A stretch of 64,000 nucleotides of DNA, taken from the NCBI RefSeq assembly GCF_031581265.1, contig NZ_JAVLBQ010000003.1, positions 1 to 64,000 on the forward strand, read 5' to 3'. This document shows positions 1 through 9,534 of the stretch, in pieces (positions within the stretch are counted from its first letter, which is position 1; the number at the start of each line of letters is the position of its first letter). This DNA is from Gracilimonas sp031581265 (lineage in GTDB: Bacteria; Bacteroidota; Rhodothermia; Balneolales; Balneolaceae). Under the pieces are notes generated by a model that saw nothing but the letters and a program-made list of their open reading frames with translations, made no database searches and was not told where the DNA came from. Both the position numbers and the translations under genes were made by a program.

Positions 1-58
1 TCATTTCATCTTATTCACAGCGAGCGGAAAGATGGATTCCTAATATCCCAAACTCCCA

Positions 59-402
59 TTAATAAAATTTATCTTCCCAGTCAGGGTTCAAACTTTCAAT
101 AAACTCCATTATCTTTTTTCGGCTCCATCCTTTAGTCTGCTTCTCTCTTTGTATAGCATATCCAACATCGTCCGTCCAGTCGGAATACACCAATAAATGA
201 AGGTATCTCATTACTTTCTTTTCATGGCTTCTGCCTTTTCTTCGAACTCTTCGGTAAACACAATTTCCCACGGGCGGTAACGGATCGTCCACCCTTTCTT
301 CCCTAATCTGTTATGAGATAGCATCCGTTGTTCTAAATTGGAGGTGTACCCGATATAGATTTTTTCATGACTTGGTGAGTAGAGCACATAAACCGTAAAC
401 AT
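59..402 (-). pseudogene. Hybrid, frameshifted GIY-YIG endonuclease-like gene
   Basis: The reading frame opens at the ATG at 402 with the same GIY-YIG start as the neighbouring gene (MFTVYVLYS, then IYIGYTS) and runs to a stop at 211 after EAMKRK. A second frame, ending at 59, carries the end of a different GIY-YIG family member (LLVYSDW, AIQREKQ, GWSRKK, SLNPDWED). The front half therefore matches the 524-778 gene and the back half belongs to another paralogue, joined out of frame near 210. GIY-YIG single-domain proteins of 80-100 residues are presumed structure-specific nucleases. I read this as a dead recombination product between two such genes. It could still make a 64-residue fragment. 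Confidence 0.7.
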
Positions 403-429
403 AAATCCCCTTTTTTCCCTGAAAATAAA

Positions 430-460
430 AAAGCCCTCTGAGAAAATCTCAGAGGGCTTT
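430..460 (-). terminator. Intrinsic terminator between tRNA remnant and GIY-YIG hybrid
   Basis: A perfect stem with arms AAAGCCCTCTGAGA and its complement is followed on the minus strand by a T-rich tract. It sits just after the tRNA remnant, where the original copy would have ended tRNA-fMet transcription. Confidence 0.7.
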
Positions 461-467
461 AAATAGT

Positions 468-529
468 GGCGGGGGTAGGATTCGAACCTACGTCCGCCAG
501 CCAGCGGATAGGAGCCCGACGAGCTACCC
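468..529 (-). pseudogene. Broken copy of initiator tRNA-fMet
   Basis: The minus strand reads the D-loop 3' side, the 5' half of the anticodon stem, an intact T-arm and the 3' acceptor strand of the tRNA at 843-915. The 5' acceptor strand and half of the D-arm are missing. The anticodon loop and 3' anticodon stem are replaced by an unrelated segment containing a TCCGC/GCGGA hairpin. It cannot fold as a tRNA. The stop codon of the gene at 524-778 is the TAG of the D-loop remnant, which places the duplication junction inside the tRNA. Confidence 0.85.
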
Positions 530-778
530 ATATTTTTTGTCAACACAATTCCACACATACTCACGACCTTTGGATGATTTCAACTGCTTTTCTCTTTGCA
601 TGGCCTCCGCCTTAGTTTCAAACTCCTCAGTAAACACAATTTCCCATGGGCGGTACCGAATCGTCCACCCCTTTTTACCCAACTTGTTATGAGATAGCAT
701 CCGTTGTTCTATATTGGAGGTGTACCCGATATAGATTTTTTCATGACTTGGTGAGTAGAGCACATAAACCGTAAACAT
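524..778 (-). CDS. GIY-YIG nuclease family protein
   Basis: An 84-residue single-domain GIY-YIG protein. The YVLYS start, IYIGYTS, the RYRPWEIVFTEEF strand and EAMQREKQLKSSKGRE near the C-terminus match the small UvrC-like family common in Bacteroidota. Its start ATG at 778 follows a hairpin that separates it from the tRNA upstream. The last residues (WNCVDKKYG) run into tRNA-derived sequence, which supplies the stop codon, so the natural end may be altered by a few residues. Catalytic function is inferred from the family; the true substrate is unknown. Confidence 0.85.
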   Translation of the reverse strand: MFTVYVLYSPSHEKIYIGYTSNIEQRMLSHNKLGKKGWTIRYRPWEIVFTEEFETKAEAMQREKQLKSSKGREYVWNCVDKKYG

Positions 779-807
779 AAATCCCCTTTTTTCCCTGAAA
801 ATAAAAA

Positions 808-833
808 AGCCCTCCGAAAAAATCTCAGAGGGC
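808..833 (-). terminator. Degenerate intrinsic terminator after tRNA-fMet
   Basis: The same element as at 430-460, but one arm has drifted (CCCTCCGA against TCAGAGGG), so the stem is shorter. The minus-strand T tract remains. It lies between tRNA-fMet and the GIY-YIG gene. Confidence 0.5.
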
Positions 834-842
834 TATAAATAG

Positions 843-915
<73 letters not shown>

Positions 916-927
916 ATGAAGACTTTA

Positions 928-957
928 AATATACGACTAATTTCAACCCGATATCAA
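928..957 (-). promoter_or_regulatory. Predicted sigma70-type promoter of tRNA-fMet
   Basis: On the minus strand TTGATA (952-957) and TATATT (928-933) are separated by 18 bases, about 13 bases before the tRNA 5' end. Motif match only. Confidence 0.5.
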
Positions 958-1037
958 CATTAATTTCATAATTCTTACTAATCTTTAACCGTATGATTTA
1001 GTAATTTGAAAAGAAAAATCAGCCTTAACTATTGTTT

Positions 1038-2294
1038 ATGATCTCAACTGAAAAAGCCATTGAATTAGAAGATAAATTTGGAGCCCATAATTATCACCCT
1101 TTGCCTGTGGTATTGGCAAAAGGAGAAGGAGTTTTTGTTTGGGATCCTGAGGGAAATAAATACTATGATTTTCTCTCCGCATACTCTGCCGTCAATCAAG
1201 GGCATTGCCACCCAAAAATAACAGAAGCCTTAACGAATCAAGCTTCTACCCTTTGCCTCACCTCGCGTGCCTTTTATAATAATGTATTGGGTGAGTATGA
1301 GCAATACATAACTGAATATTTTGGATTTGACAAAGTGCTTCCCATGAATACCGGAGCCGAAGGTGTTGAAACAGCAATAAAGATTTGCCGAAAGTGGGCT
1401 TACGAAAAGAAAGGTATCCCAGAACAAGAAGCAAAAATCATCGTTCTTGAAAATAACTTCCATGGCCGTACTACCACCGTCATTTCTTTTTCCAACGATC
1501 CGGACGCCCGTAAAAATTTTGGCCCATACACTCCCGGTTTTATAAAAATTCCTTACAACGATATTGATGCGCTTCAGGAAGCCCTCAAAGATCCAAATGT
1601 TGCCGGTGTTCTTGCCGAACCAATTCAGGGCGAAGCCGGGGTTGTGGTCCCGGATGATGACTACATCCCAAAAATGGCCGAGTTATGTCGAGCCAAAAAC
1701 GTGCTTTTTATGGCTGATGAAATTCAAACCGGTATTGCCCGTACCGGAAGTCTTTTAGCTGTATGCGGAAATTGCAGCTGCAAAGGAAATTGTGAAAGAC
1801 AACAAAGCTATACCAAACCTGATATCCTGATTTTGGGGAAAGCTTTATCAGGCGGCGCCTATCCTGTTTCTGCTGTATTAGCAGATGAGCATATAATGGA
1901 AGTTATAAAACCCGGGCAGCATGGCTCAACCTATGGCGGTAATCCACTGGCTTGTAAAGTGGCTATTTCAGCCCTCAAAGTAGTTCGGGATGAAAAACTT
2001 GCTCAGAACGCCCGAACACTTGGTGAACTCTTTCGCTCAGAGATGGAGAAACTGGTTGAAAAATTTGACCTGTTTGTTAAAGTGAGAGGCAAAGGACTTT
2101 TAAATGCAGTAGTAATCAATGACACTTCTGAAAGTGAAACGGCCTGGAAATTTTGTGTGGCTCTAAAAGATAACGGTCTTCTGGCTAAACCAACTCATGG
2201 TAACATCATCCGGTTTGCGCCGCCCTTAGTTATGACTGAGAATCAATTAATGGAATGTGTAGAAATCATCAAAATGACTGTTTTAGAATACTAA
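1038..2294 (+). CDS. rocD: Ornithine aminotransferase
   Basis: Class III PLP aminotransferase of 418 residues, transferring the delta-amino group of ornithine to 2-oxoglutarate to give glutamate semialdehyde. Visible family marks are the N-terminal HNYHPLPVVL segment, NTGAEGVETAIK, NNFHGRTT, the DEIQTG aspartate and the PLP lysine in LGKALSGG near residue 268. An ATG at 1038 is preferred over an in-frame TTG six bases earlier; no clear ribosome binding site is seen. A cysteine-rich insertion, CGNCSCKGNC, sits near residue 243 just before the PLP lysine and is absent from classical OATs. Transcribed alone, divergent from tRNA-fMet. Confidence 0.92.
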   Translation: MISTEKAIELEDKFGAHNYHPLPVVLAKGEGVFVWDPEGNKYYDFLSAYSAVNQGHCHPKITEALTNQASTLCLTSRAFYNNVLGEYEQYITEYFGFDKVLPMNTGAEGVETAIKICRKWAYEKKGIPEQEAKIIVLENNFHGRTTTVISFSNDPDARKNFGPYTPGFIKIPYNDIDALQEALKDPNVAGVLAEPIQGEAGVVVPDDDYIPKMAELCRAKNVLFMADEIQTGIARTGSLLAVCGNCSCKGNCERQQSYTKPDILILGKALSGGAYPVSAVLADEHIMEVIKPGQHGSTYGGNPLACKVAISALKVVRDEKLAQNARTLGELFRSEMEKLVEKFDLFVKVRGKGLLNAVVINDTSESETAWKFCVALKDNGLLAKPTHGNIIRFAPPLVMTENQLMECVEIIKMTVLEY

Positions 2295-2424
2295 TTAGCC
2301 CGATAAATTTTTATATCTGGTTTTTAAAATCACATTTTACCTATGCTACATTGTTCTTCTTTTGAAATAACCTTTTAATGAGGCCGTTGGAGAAAAGAAA
2401 TAAACTCTTTCATCAAATTATTAT

Positions 2425-3843
2425 ATGAAGTCGGTTAGTCGTTACCTCTTTTTTTCACTTCTTATTATTCTAATTACTGGATGTAATAATGAGTATGTCG
2501 ATAACATTGATCGGGGATTGGGATATAATTATCGCCCCGGCACTCCTGAGATTCGGCTTTCCTCTACTGGCATCATTGATCCTGACAAGGGAGAACTCAT
2601 TATTGTAAACGTTGATGCCGTTCAGGGTAGTTTTATTTACAAGTCCAAAAATGATTCGTTAACAGCAAATTTCTATTTAGAAATTACAATACTTGAAGCT
2701 AATAATAATGAAGTCATACACCGTTCAGCAGAAAAAAAAGTTATTCAATCGATGGAAAATTCCATCGTTAACAGCCAAAAAGTTATAAGTTTTGCTAAAG
2801 AGTTTGAGGTAGCACCGGGCGATTATAAAATACATGTCTTGGCATCTGATGAAGTTTCAGGAAAAGAAACATTCCGAGAAACGACGGCTTCAATCCCCGA
2901 TAAAAAAGAAGAAACAAGTTATATAACGGAGATTAGAATACTTGGTAAAAACTCTGCTGACACTGACAATGAATTTAATGCTCTTACGCTTTTCTATATC
3001 CCGGCGAAATATGATTCCCTAAGGTTTGAATTTCAGGTGACCAATAATAAAGCCGATGAACCTGCTGATATTGAAACCAGGTTAATGAAATTCAAATATG
3101 ATACCACCGTTGCAAAACCAATGCATTTCAATAATTACCACTCTTCTGATATATCTTACGAGGGTATAGATTATGATGAATATGACATTGTACAATCTTC
3201 TGTTCGAATGTTATCTCAAACTGGCACCGTAAATTTAGAGTATAATTACGATTCTTTAGAAAAAGGTAATTACAGATTAGAAGCCGTTTTAAATAAAGGA
3301 ACCGATCGAGAAGTATTTAAGGCAAGAGATTTTAGTATTAAATCATATTCTTATCCAAGTATTTCCAAAGCAGATGAACTCGCAAGACCATTAGTTTATA
3401 TAATGACAACAAGTGAATATGAAAACCTAATGAGTCTTACCACCAACAAAGAAATCAAAAAAGCGGTTGATCGGTTTTGGTTGAATAACATAGGAAACAG
3501 TAACCTTGCCAAAGATGTAATTAATCTCTATTACAACAGGGTCGAGGAAGCAAATAAGCAGTTCTCGAATTTCAAGGAAGGATGGAAAACTGATCTCGGA
3601 ATGGTTTATATATTATTTGGCCCACCTTGGTACGTTAATAAAAGTTTGAATGAAATGGTATGGTCTTACACCTATAACACTTCAGATCCTGAGAAGAACT
3701 TTGCTTTTGAGGCCCCAAAAATGAACAGCAAATTTTACCCTTTCTACAACTACTTACTTCAAAGGCATTCGTACTATTATGAAATTCAGTATCAGCAAAT
3801 CCAAAATTGGAGAAGTGGGAATATTTTGCGTTCCAGGTTATAG
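2425..3843 (+). CDS. GWxTD domain-containing lipoprotein
   Basis: 472 residues with a lipoprotein signal (ILITGC lipobox, mature Cys near 20), so anchored in the envelope. The C-terminal GWxTD domain carries GWKTDLGMVYILFGPP followed by an EMVWSY strand, which is the defining motif. The middle looks like beta-sandwich domains. The family is widespread in Bacteroidota, Balneolota and related phyla and has no established biochemical function. It is a stand-alone gene closed by a strong bidirectional terminator. Confidence 0.85.
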   Translation: MKSVSRYLFFSLLIILITGCNNEYVDNIDRGLGYNYRPGTPEIRLSSTGIIDPDKGELIIVNVDAVQGSFIYKSKNDSLTANFYLEITILEANNNEVIHRSAEKKVIQSMENSIVNSQKVISFAKEFEVAPGDYKIHVLASDEVSGKETFRETTASIPDKKEETSYITEIRILGKNSADTDNEFNALTLFYIPAKYDSLRFEFQVTNNKADEPADIETRLMKFKYDTTVAKPMHFNNYHSSDISYEGIDYDEYDIVQSSVRMLSQTGTVNLEYNYDSLEKGNYRLEAVLNKGTDREVFKARDFSIKSYSYPSISKADELARPLVYIMTTSEYENLMSLTTNKEIKKAVDRFWLNNIGNSNLAKDVINLYYNRVEEANKQFSNFKEGWKTDLGMVYILFGPPWYVNKSLNEMVWSYTYNTSDPEKNFAFEAPKMNSKFYPFYNYLLQRHSYYYEIQYQQIQNWRSGNILRSRL

Positions 3844-3879
3844 TTTAACTTTAAGTGTCTCCCACTAAATTTTACCTAT

Positions 3880-3916
3880 AAAAAAACCCCACACTGTTCT
3901 GTGTGAGGTTTTTTAA
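3880..3916. terminator. Bidirectional intrinsic terminator
   Basis: Arms CCACAC and GTGTGAGG are flanked by A6 and T6 tracts, between the convergent GWxTD gene and the SusCD operon tail, so it works in both directions. Confidence 0.85.
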
Positions 3917-3938
3917 ACAACTATAAGTGTTTTTAATA

Positions 3939-4742
3939 CTAGTTACTGACTTTAGTCAAGGAATAGGAATATGTGCCAAACGTTCCTGCTGAAACGGTAT
4001 GTTCAGCTTCTCCGTTGATGACTTTGTTTTCAGCATCAAAGGACCCTGTCCCTTCTACTCGAACATTCCCATAAGTTCCAGAAACCCATGCGGGTTCCTC
4101 TGCAAAACTTACATTAAAGTTCAATGGATCTGAGTCATCGAATAAAAACTCGAAATCAACTCCTGTTCCAATAAAGTTTTCGAAAATAACAATATTTTCA
4201 TTTTCTGAAGATGCAACTGCACTTACTGTTCTGGGTTCTGAATCTCCAAACCACCATGGGTATACTAACTCATAGGTTCCTTCCCATTCTGATTGCTCAT
4301 AAGGAAAAAATTGACGTAGAGTAATTGAAATTGTAGAGTTAAATGATGCTACATTTTCAGATGTTATTCTAAATGTCAAAGTTGGTGCTTCAGCTACACC
4401 TGCTTTAATTACAGTAACTGGAAATGATCCTAAAACTTCATTATTTGAAATAGTAAATGAATTAGAATCAAGCCTGTAATCTTCTCCCTCAACAGCAGTT
4501 GTTAGGCTGTCAACAACTTCAAATGTGAAAGATCGATCTCCGTTGGCTGGTGAGAGTAAAGATACACCAACCTCAAATGTTTCTTCTTCCTCTTCAGCAA
4601 ATAAAGTTGTTTCATCAGTATTAAACTTTACAAGGTTTTCACCATCGTAAAAACTTCGTTCTTCCTCGGTATCGAGTACATCACAAGAAATACCTATGAT
4701 TGTGATACCAAGTATAAGTGTAAATAATTTTAGTGCTTTCAT
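3939..4742 (-). CDS. SusCD-associated surface lipoprotein (Calx-beta/DUF4843-like)
   Basis: 267 residues with a lipobox (IIGISC, Cys near 20). The first half has beta-sandwich text (VKFNTDETTLFAEEEEETF, AVEGEDYRL, ITLRQFF) resembling the Calx-beta or DUF1735/DUF4843 domains of third genes in SusCD operons. The second half, with WEGTYELVYPWW and later beta-strands, is not recognised. Its ATG overlaps the SusD stop by one base, so translation is probably coupled. Likely a ligand-binding accessory protein on the cell surface. The transported substrate cannot be told from sequence. Confidence 0.65.
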   Translation of the reverse strand: MKALKLFTLILGITIIGISCDVLDTEEERSFYDGENLVKFNTDETTLFAEEEEETFEVGVSLLSPANGDRSFTFEVVDSLTTAVEGEDYRLDSNSFTISNNEVLGSFPVTVIKAGVAEAPTLTFRITSENVASFNSTISITLRQFFPYEQSEWEGTYELVYPWWFGDSEPRTVSAVASSENENIVIFENFIGTGVDFEFLFDDSDPLNFNVSFAEEPAWVSGTYGNVRVEGTGSFDAENKVINGEAEHTVSAGTFGTYSYSLTKVSN

Positions 4743-6166
4743 TATTCTGAATACCCTGGGTTTTGAATCATATTATCGTTCGCAAATATCTCATTCTGTG
4801 GTATTGGTAATACAAAGAATGGACTTGATGCTTCGAATCCATCACTGGCTGTGGCGTTATCGATATCATCTTCTATACGAGTTACAGGCAATCCTGCTCG
4901 CTTGAGGTCGTAATATCTGTGACCTTCGTAAGCCAATTCTAATCTATACTCTAATCGAATATCATCTAAAGCTTCATTACTTGAATTATAAGTCACTGTA
5001 GGTGCATTTGAAGCGTATCGATTAGCTCTCAGTGTATTGATATCAGCTGCAGCTGCGCCAAGATCTTGCTGAGCACCGTCCTGTGCATATGCTTCAGCAC
5101 GAATTAAGTACATTTCTGCAACACGCATCATCTTTATATCAGCTACATTCTTCTGTCCGGATATTTTGTTGTACTTCTGAACTTTCACAAACCCTTCTTC
5201 AACTACTTCAAAGTAACTCGCAAAGCGAACGTCATTATCAGTATCGTAAAGACCTGTGAGCTCATTAGATGCATAGAAAAATACATCTGAGTTTGTAGCT
5301 CGTTCAAAAATACTAATGGTACCATCAGATGATGTTAGACGAGGCAGTTTGAAAATAACTTCACCTTCAACAGAATCATCCCATAAGCTTGGGAACGTAC
5401 TTGCATCTGTTAGTTGCACATTGTTGATCACTTCAGTAGCATAGTCAATAGCATCTTGCCATTGTTCTGTGTACTGAGCAACTCGTGCACGCAGGCCTTT
5501 TAGTGCCCAGGCGTTCAATCTTTCATTGGAAATATTTCCAGATCCGCTTCCATATCCATAACCTTCGAGAATAGCTTCAGCTTCGTTGAGATCTTCGTTA
5601 AGAAGAGTAAAGAAATCCTGCTTGGTATCTCTGGCAGGTTGGCTTATCTGTGACTCTAACATATAAGGCACAGCCAATCCTGCGTTATCAGGATAGTCAT
5701 AATCTGCGAAGTTCCTGTAAAGCTCAAAGTGCTGGTATGCTCTTAAAGCTAACATCTCTCCACGGACTCTGTTCAGGATATCTTCTTCATTAGCCGTTGC
5801 TGCTTCTATATTTTCAGCAGCAGCTAATACTCTGTTAACACGGTCAATAATTGCATACGAATTTGACCACAGTCCGGAAACGGTACCGTCACCGGGAATA
5901 ATGTTGTGGTTAAAAATCTGCATACCCTGACCTGTATTGGTAGAGGCACGTCTCAAATTATCTGTGATCAATGCATTTAATGCATAAATATTTTGACCAC
6001 TGATTGCAGCATAGGCACCTAAAGCACCTTGCTCAATATCATTCACTGTACTAAATGCATTCTCTGCACTTAGTTGGTCATATGGTGAAGTCGCCAACTC
6101 ATCCTCGCAAGAAACGAAGAACAGCGCCAACACCAATACTGTTATATTGATTTTAAAAATCTTCAT
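4742..6166 (-). CDS. susD: RagB/SusD family nutrient-uptake outer membrane lipoprotein
   Basis: 474 residues with a lipobox (FFVSC). It has the SusD pattern: SPYDQLSAENAF and GALGAYAAISG near the N-terminus, ALRAYQHFELYRNF tetratricopeptide-like helices in the middle, and the C-terminal YDLKRAGLP and FVLPIPQNEI motifs near the end. SusD proteins cap the SusC porin and deliver ligand to it. It lies 13 bp downstream of susC in the same operon. Confidence 0.93.
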   Translation of the reverse strand: MKIFKINITVLVLALFFVSCEDELATSPYDQLSAENAFSTVNDIEQGALGAYAAISGQNIYALNALITDNLRRASTNTGQGMQIFNHNIIPGDGTVSGLWSNSYAIIDRVNRVLAAAENIEAATANEEDILNRVRGEMLALRAYQHFELYRNFADYDYPDNAGLAVPYMLESQISQPARDTKQDFFTLLNEDLNEAEAILEGYGYGSGSGNISNERLNAWALKGLRARVAQYTEQWQDAIDYATEVINNVQLTDASTFPSLWDDSVEGEVIFKLPRLTSSDGTISIFERATNSDVFFYASNELTGLYDTDNDVRFASYFEVVEEGFVKVQKYNKISGQKNVADIKMMRVAEMYLIRAEAYAQDGAQQDLGAAAADINTLRANRYASNAPTVTYNSSNEALDDIRLEYRLELAYEGHRYYDLKRAGLPVTRIEDDIDNATASDGFEASSPFFVLPIPQNEIFANDNMIQNPGYSE

Positions 6167-6179
6167 TATAAATAATTAT

Positions 6180-9158
6180 TTAAAAGTTTATGTCAATACC
6201 AGTTGTGAAAATCCTTGGGGTAGGATATTCATACTGTGCAATGTTATTGCTGTCTTCAGGGTCAAAGCCTGTAAATTTCGTCCAGGTATATAGGTTCTGA
6301 CCTTGAACAAATAATCTTACTCCAGAAACCTGGTTGTTAAATACGCTTCCAGGTATTCTGTAAGAAACCATTAAGTTTCTGAATCTTAGATAGGATGCAT
6401 CTTCGAGGTCTTTTGAGCTAAACTGACGGGCATACTGATTTGACTGAATATCAGTAATATCACCCGGTTCTTGCCAGATATCCAACATCACGGTGCGCTG
6501 ATTAAATCCGGCAAAACCATGATTTTCATTAAAGAACGACTGATTATTGAATCGTGTGTAACCTGAAGCAAAAGTGAATTGTGATCTAAGCGAGAAGTTC
6601 TTGTAAGATGCATCTACACCAAATCCACCGGTTCTTGGAGGTAACCATGTTCCGAAGGTAGCTTGAGAAAAGTCACCGGAAAATTGTGTGGTTACATTTC
6701 CTTCTCCATCATAATACAATGGTGCTCCGGTAGCAGGGTCAACACCGGCCCAGCCTACAACATAATGAGTTCCCAAAGGAAGACCTTCTTTAATAATAGA
6801 TGTTCCCAGTTCGAACTCATCTACCTGTCCAAGATCCGTGATCTCGTTCTGGTTGTATGAATAGTTACCATTTACAGAAATAATTGCATTCGTTGAGCGG
6901 TACACATCTGCTTGTAGGCTAAGTTCAACTCCTCTGTTTCTCATTGAACCTGCATTCACTTCAAGAGATGTAAATCCTGATGTTCTTGAAAGTGACTGGT
7001 TAATGAAGAGGTCTTCAGTAGCTTCGTTATATAAATCTACAGTACCTGTTACACGGTTATCTAAAACGGCGAAATCAAAACCAAGATTTGCTTTCTTGGT
7101 GGTTTCCCATTTCAGATCATCATTTCCTGGAGAGGAAGGTACAATGGTAGAGTTACCTACATAACTTCCAATACTGAAAGTAGCAACTCTTTGGTAGTTA
7201 CCAATACCAAGCTGGTTTCCTGTTTTTCCGTAACTGGCACGAACAACCAAGCGATCTAAATAATCGATATCGCTCATGAAATCTTCGTTAGTAGCTACCC
7301 AAGACCCACCAAGTGACCAAAGAAGTGCATACTGATTTGCCTCACCGAATCTTGAAGATCCATCACGACGTACAGAGGCTTTAAGATTGTATTTGTTGTC
7401 ATATGAATAGTCAATAATTCCGAATAGTGACCATAGTGCACTGTCCGAAATTCCACCACCAACACCAGGAATTAATCCATTGTCCGGAGATCCAGGGGTA
7501 ATACTGGCCGGAGTACTGCCAAGTTTATCACTCAGGCCATATCCTGTGTATCCAAATGAATCGAAATACTGCTTAATGAATTCATTACCTAAGAAAACAT
7601 TAACAGTATGAATATCATCAAAGGTATTAATGTATTCCGCAGTTGTTAAAGAAACAATTCGGGTAGCACGGTTGTTGGACTTTGATAAAAGTCCTGAACC
7701 ACCCTGAGAAACAAGCTGACCTGCATATGAAGTTGGATTAATCCAACGGTCAAAATCTCTTTCACGGTAATCTAAAGATAGGTTTGTGCCAAAACGGAAA
7801 TCACTGATGTCATAATTGATAAAACCTTTACCAACAAATTTGATTTCATTTCTGCGATTTTCGTCATTCTGAGTACGGTCATATGCATTAGCTCCGGTTT
7901 TACCACCGCCAGATAATATATTTCCATCCTCGTCAAATAATTTCTCATAAGGATTAGCAAGATAAACAGCAGCAAAAGGGTTAGATAAAGCTACGCCATT
8001 TTCAGATTCGATAAATGTTGACTCACTGTAACCACCCTGCCCGTTAAACCCTACGGTAATGTTATCTGAAACATTAGCATCCAAGTTTAATCGAAGTGTA
8101 TATCTTTCCAATGCAGAACGTAAACCAACACCTTGTTGATCAAACATACTTCCTGAAACATAGTATCGAGTACGATCATTACCACCGGCAAAACTTAACT
8201 GATGATTTTGAGTAATTCCGTTTCTAAAAAAGACATCCTCCCAATCAGTTGATTGAGCAATAAGTTCCTGCCGTTGCTCCTCAAGAACAGCAGGGTCAAC
8301 ACCGGCATTTGCAGGGTTATCTGGAGAAATTGCCCAACCTGTGAAACCACGCAGAATCTCTTCAAATTCAAGTTTCTGCTCTGTATTCATCATGTCAAAG
8401 TTTGGCTCACCTACGGTACTTACACCATATTGGCCACTGTATGTAATTTCACTTTGATTTGACTGACCCCTTTTTGTTGTAACAACAATTACACCGTTGG
8501 AACCACGAGAGCCGTAAACAGCAGTAGCACTCGCATCTTTAAGTACTGAAACAGACTCAAAATCACTTGGGTTTAAGGTTGCAAAGTCAGAGGAGTTAAT
8601 AGGTACTCCATCGACTACATATAAAGGAGTACTGCTACCTGTAATAGAAGCAGAACCCCGAATTCTTACCGTTGCGGCAGAACCAGGTTGTCCCGATCCA
8701 CTTGTGATATAAAGCCCGGGACTTTTACCTTGTAATATCTGGTCAAAAGAAGCGAGCGGTACACTTTCAAGCGATTGGTTAGTAATGGTTGAAATGGAAC
8801 CGGTTATTTTGTCCCTGCTTTCAGTGGTGTAACCTGTAACGACTACATCCTCGAGCATTTGGACATCCGGTGCTAATTGCACATCAATAGTATTTTGATC
8901 TGCAACAGTTACTCTTTTAGGTATATATCCTAAAAATGAGAATATTAATACATCTCCGGTTGAAGCCTCGAGTGAGTATTCACCGTCAATATTGGTAGTA
9001 GTTCCTCTTGTCGTGCCTTCTATCTGAATGGAGGCAGCTACAATAGCTTCTCCAGTCTCTGCATCACTCACAACTCCTTCTATAGTACGGGATTGCGCGA
9101 ATACACTTGATGAATAGATTAGACTCAACAAAAGGACAAATTGTAGCTTTCTAAACAT
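6180..9158 (-). CDS. susC: SusC/RagA family TonB-linked outer membrane transporter
   Basis: 992 residues from the ATG at 9158. Upstream in-frame codons lack a signal peptide, while this start gives MFRKLQFVLLLSL ending VFAQ. Order: signal peptide, carboxypeptidase-regulatory-like domain (IEGVVSDAETGEAI), TonB plug with DVVVTGY, LQGKSPGL, TVRIRGSASI and PLYVVDGVP, then a beta-barrel ending in a terminal aromatic strand (FTTGIDINF). It imports oligosaccharides or peptides with TonB energy. First gene of the susC-susD-lipoprotein operon. No adjacent glycosidase, sigma/anti-sigma pair or hybrid sensor shows the substrate. Confidence 0.95.
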   Translation of the reverse strand: MFRKLQFVLLLSLIYSSSVFAQSRTIEGVVSDAETGEAIVAASIQIEGTTRGTTTNIDGEYSLEASTGDVLIFSFLGYIPKRVTVADQNTIDVQLAPDVQMLEDVVVTGYTTESRDKITGSISTITNQSLESVPLASFDQILQGKSPGLYITSGSGQPGSAATVRIRGSASITGSSTPLYVVDGVPINSSDFATLNPSDFESVSVLKDASATAVYGSRGSNGVIVVTTKRGQSNQSEITYSGQYGVSTVGEPNFDMMNTEQKLEFEEILRGFTGWAISPDNPANAGVDPAVLEEQRQELIAQSTDWEDVFFRNGITQNHQLSFAGGNDRTRYYVSGSMFDQQGVGLRSALERYTLRLNLDANVSDNITVGFNGQGGYSESTFIESENGVALSNPFAAVYLANPYEKLFDEDGNILSGGGKTGANAYDRTQNDENRRNEIKFVGKGFINYDISDFRFGTNLSLDYRERDFDRWINPTSYAGQLVSQGGSGLLSKSNNRATRIVSLTTAEYINTFDDIHTVNVFLGNEFIKQYFDSFGYTGYGLSDKLGSTPASITPGSPDNGLIPGVGGGISDSALWSLFGIIDYSYDNKYNLKASVRRDGSSRFGEANQYALLWSLGGSWVATNEDFMSDIDYLDRLVVRASYGKTGNQLGIGNYQRVATFSIGSYVGNSTIVPSSPGNDDLKWETTKKANLGFDFAVLDNRVTGTVDLYNEATEDLFINQSLSRTSGFTSLEVNAGSMRNRGVELSLQADVYRSTNAIISVNGNYSYNQNEITDLGQVDEFELGTSIIKEGLPLGTHYVVGWAGVDPATGAPLYYDGEGNVTTQFSGDFSQATFGTWLPPRTGGFGVDASYKNFSLRSQFTFASGYTRFNNQSFFNENHGFAGFNQRTVMLDIWQEPGDITDIQSNQYARQFSSKDLEDASYLRFRNLMVSYRIPGSVFNNQVSGVRLFVQGQNLYTWTKFTGFDPEDSNNIAQYEYPTPRIFTTGIDINF

Positions 9159-9239
9159 TATTTTGCCTTTTGTTTTTGTTAAAGTTTTATAATACTTGTT
9201 TTTTTTATCTATAAATTTATAGAAAATCAATAGGTTCAT

Positions 9240-9267
9240 ATTAAATACATTCTTGATAAAAAGTCAA
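9240..9267 (-). promoter_or_regulatory. Predicted promoter of the SusCD operon
   Basis: Minus-strand TTGACT (9262-9267) and TTTAAT (9240-9245) with a 16-base spacer, leaving an AT-rich leader of about 75 bases before the susC ATG. The surrounding 9159-9534 interval is very AT-rich and otherwise holds no gene I can support. Confidence 0.45.
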
Positions 9268-9534
9268 TCGGATTTTTTACAATTGGCTTTTTGATGAATT
9301 TTATATGCATTTAATTTATTAAAATTTTAAAGCCATACTGAATTAAACTAAAACCAAGCAATTTTAATATGGACGCTATATGGTATAACCATATCATTTA
9401 TAACTAAGTTTCCGGCTTTTTATTTTAAATTAATTCTATACCATAAAAGTGACTGGTAAATATAAATCGGCTTTTAGATGTAAACCTATGTGTCTCATAC
9501 TAAATTTTTAATTTTATTAAACATAGTATTTGCT

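Noticed and set aside
7772..7975. ORFs in other frames inside susC, ligA, ftsH and other long genes
   Set aside because: Shadows of clearly coding frames.
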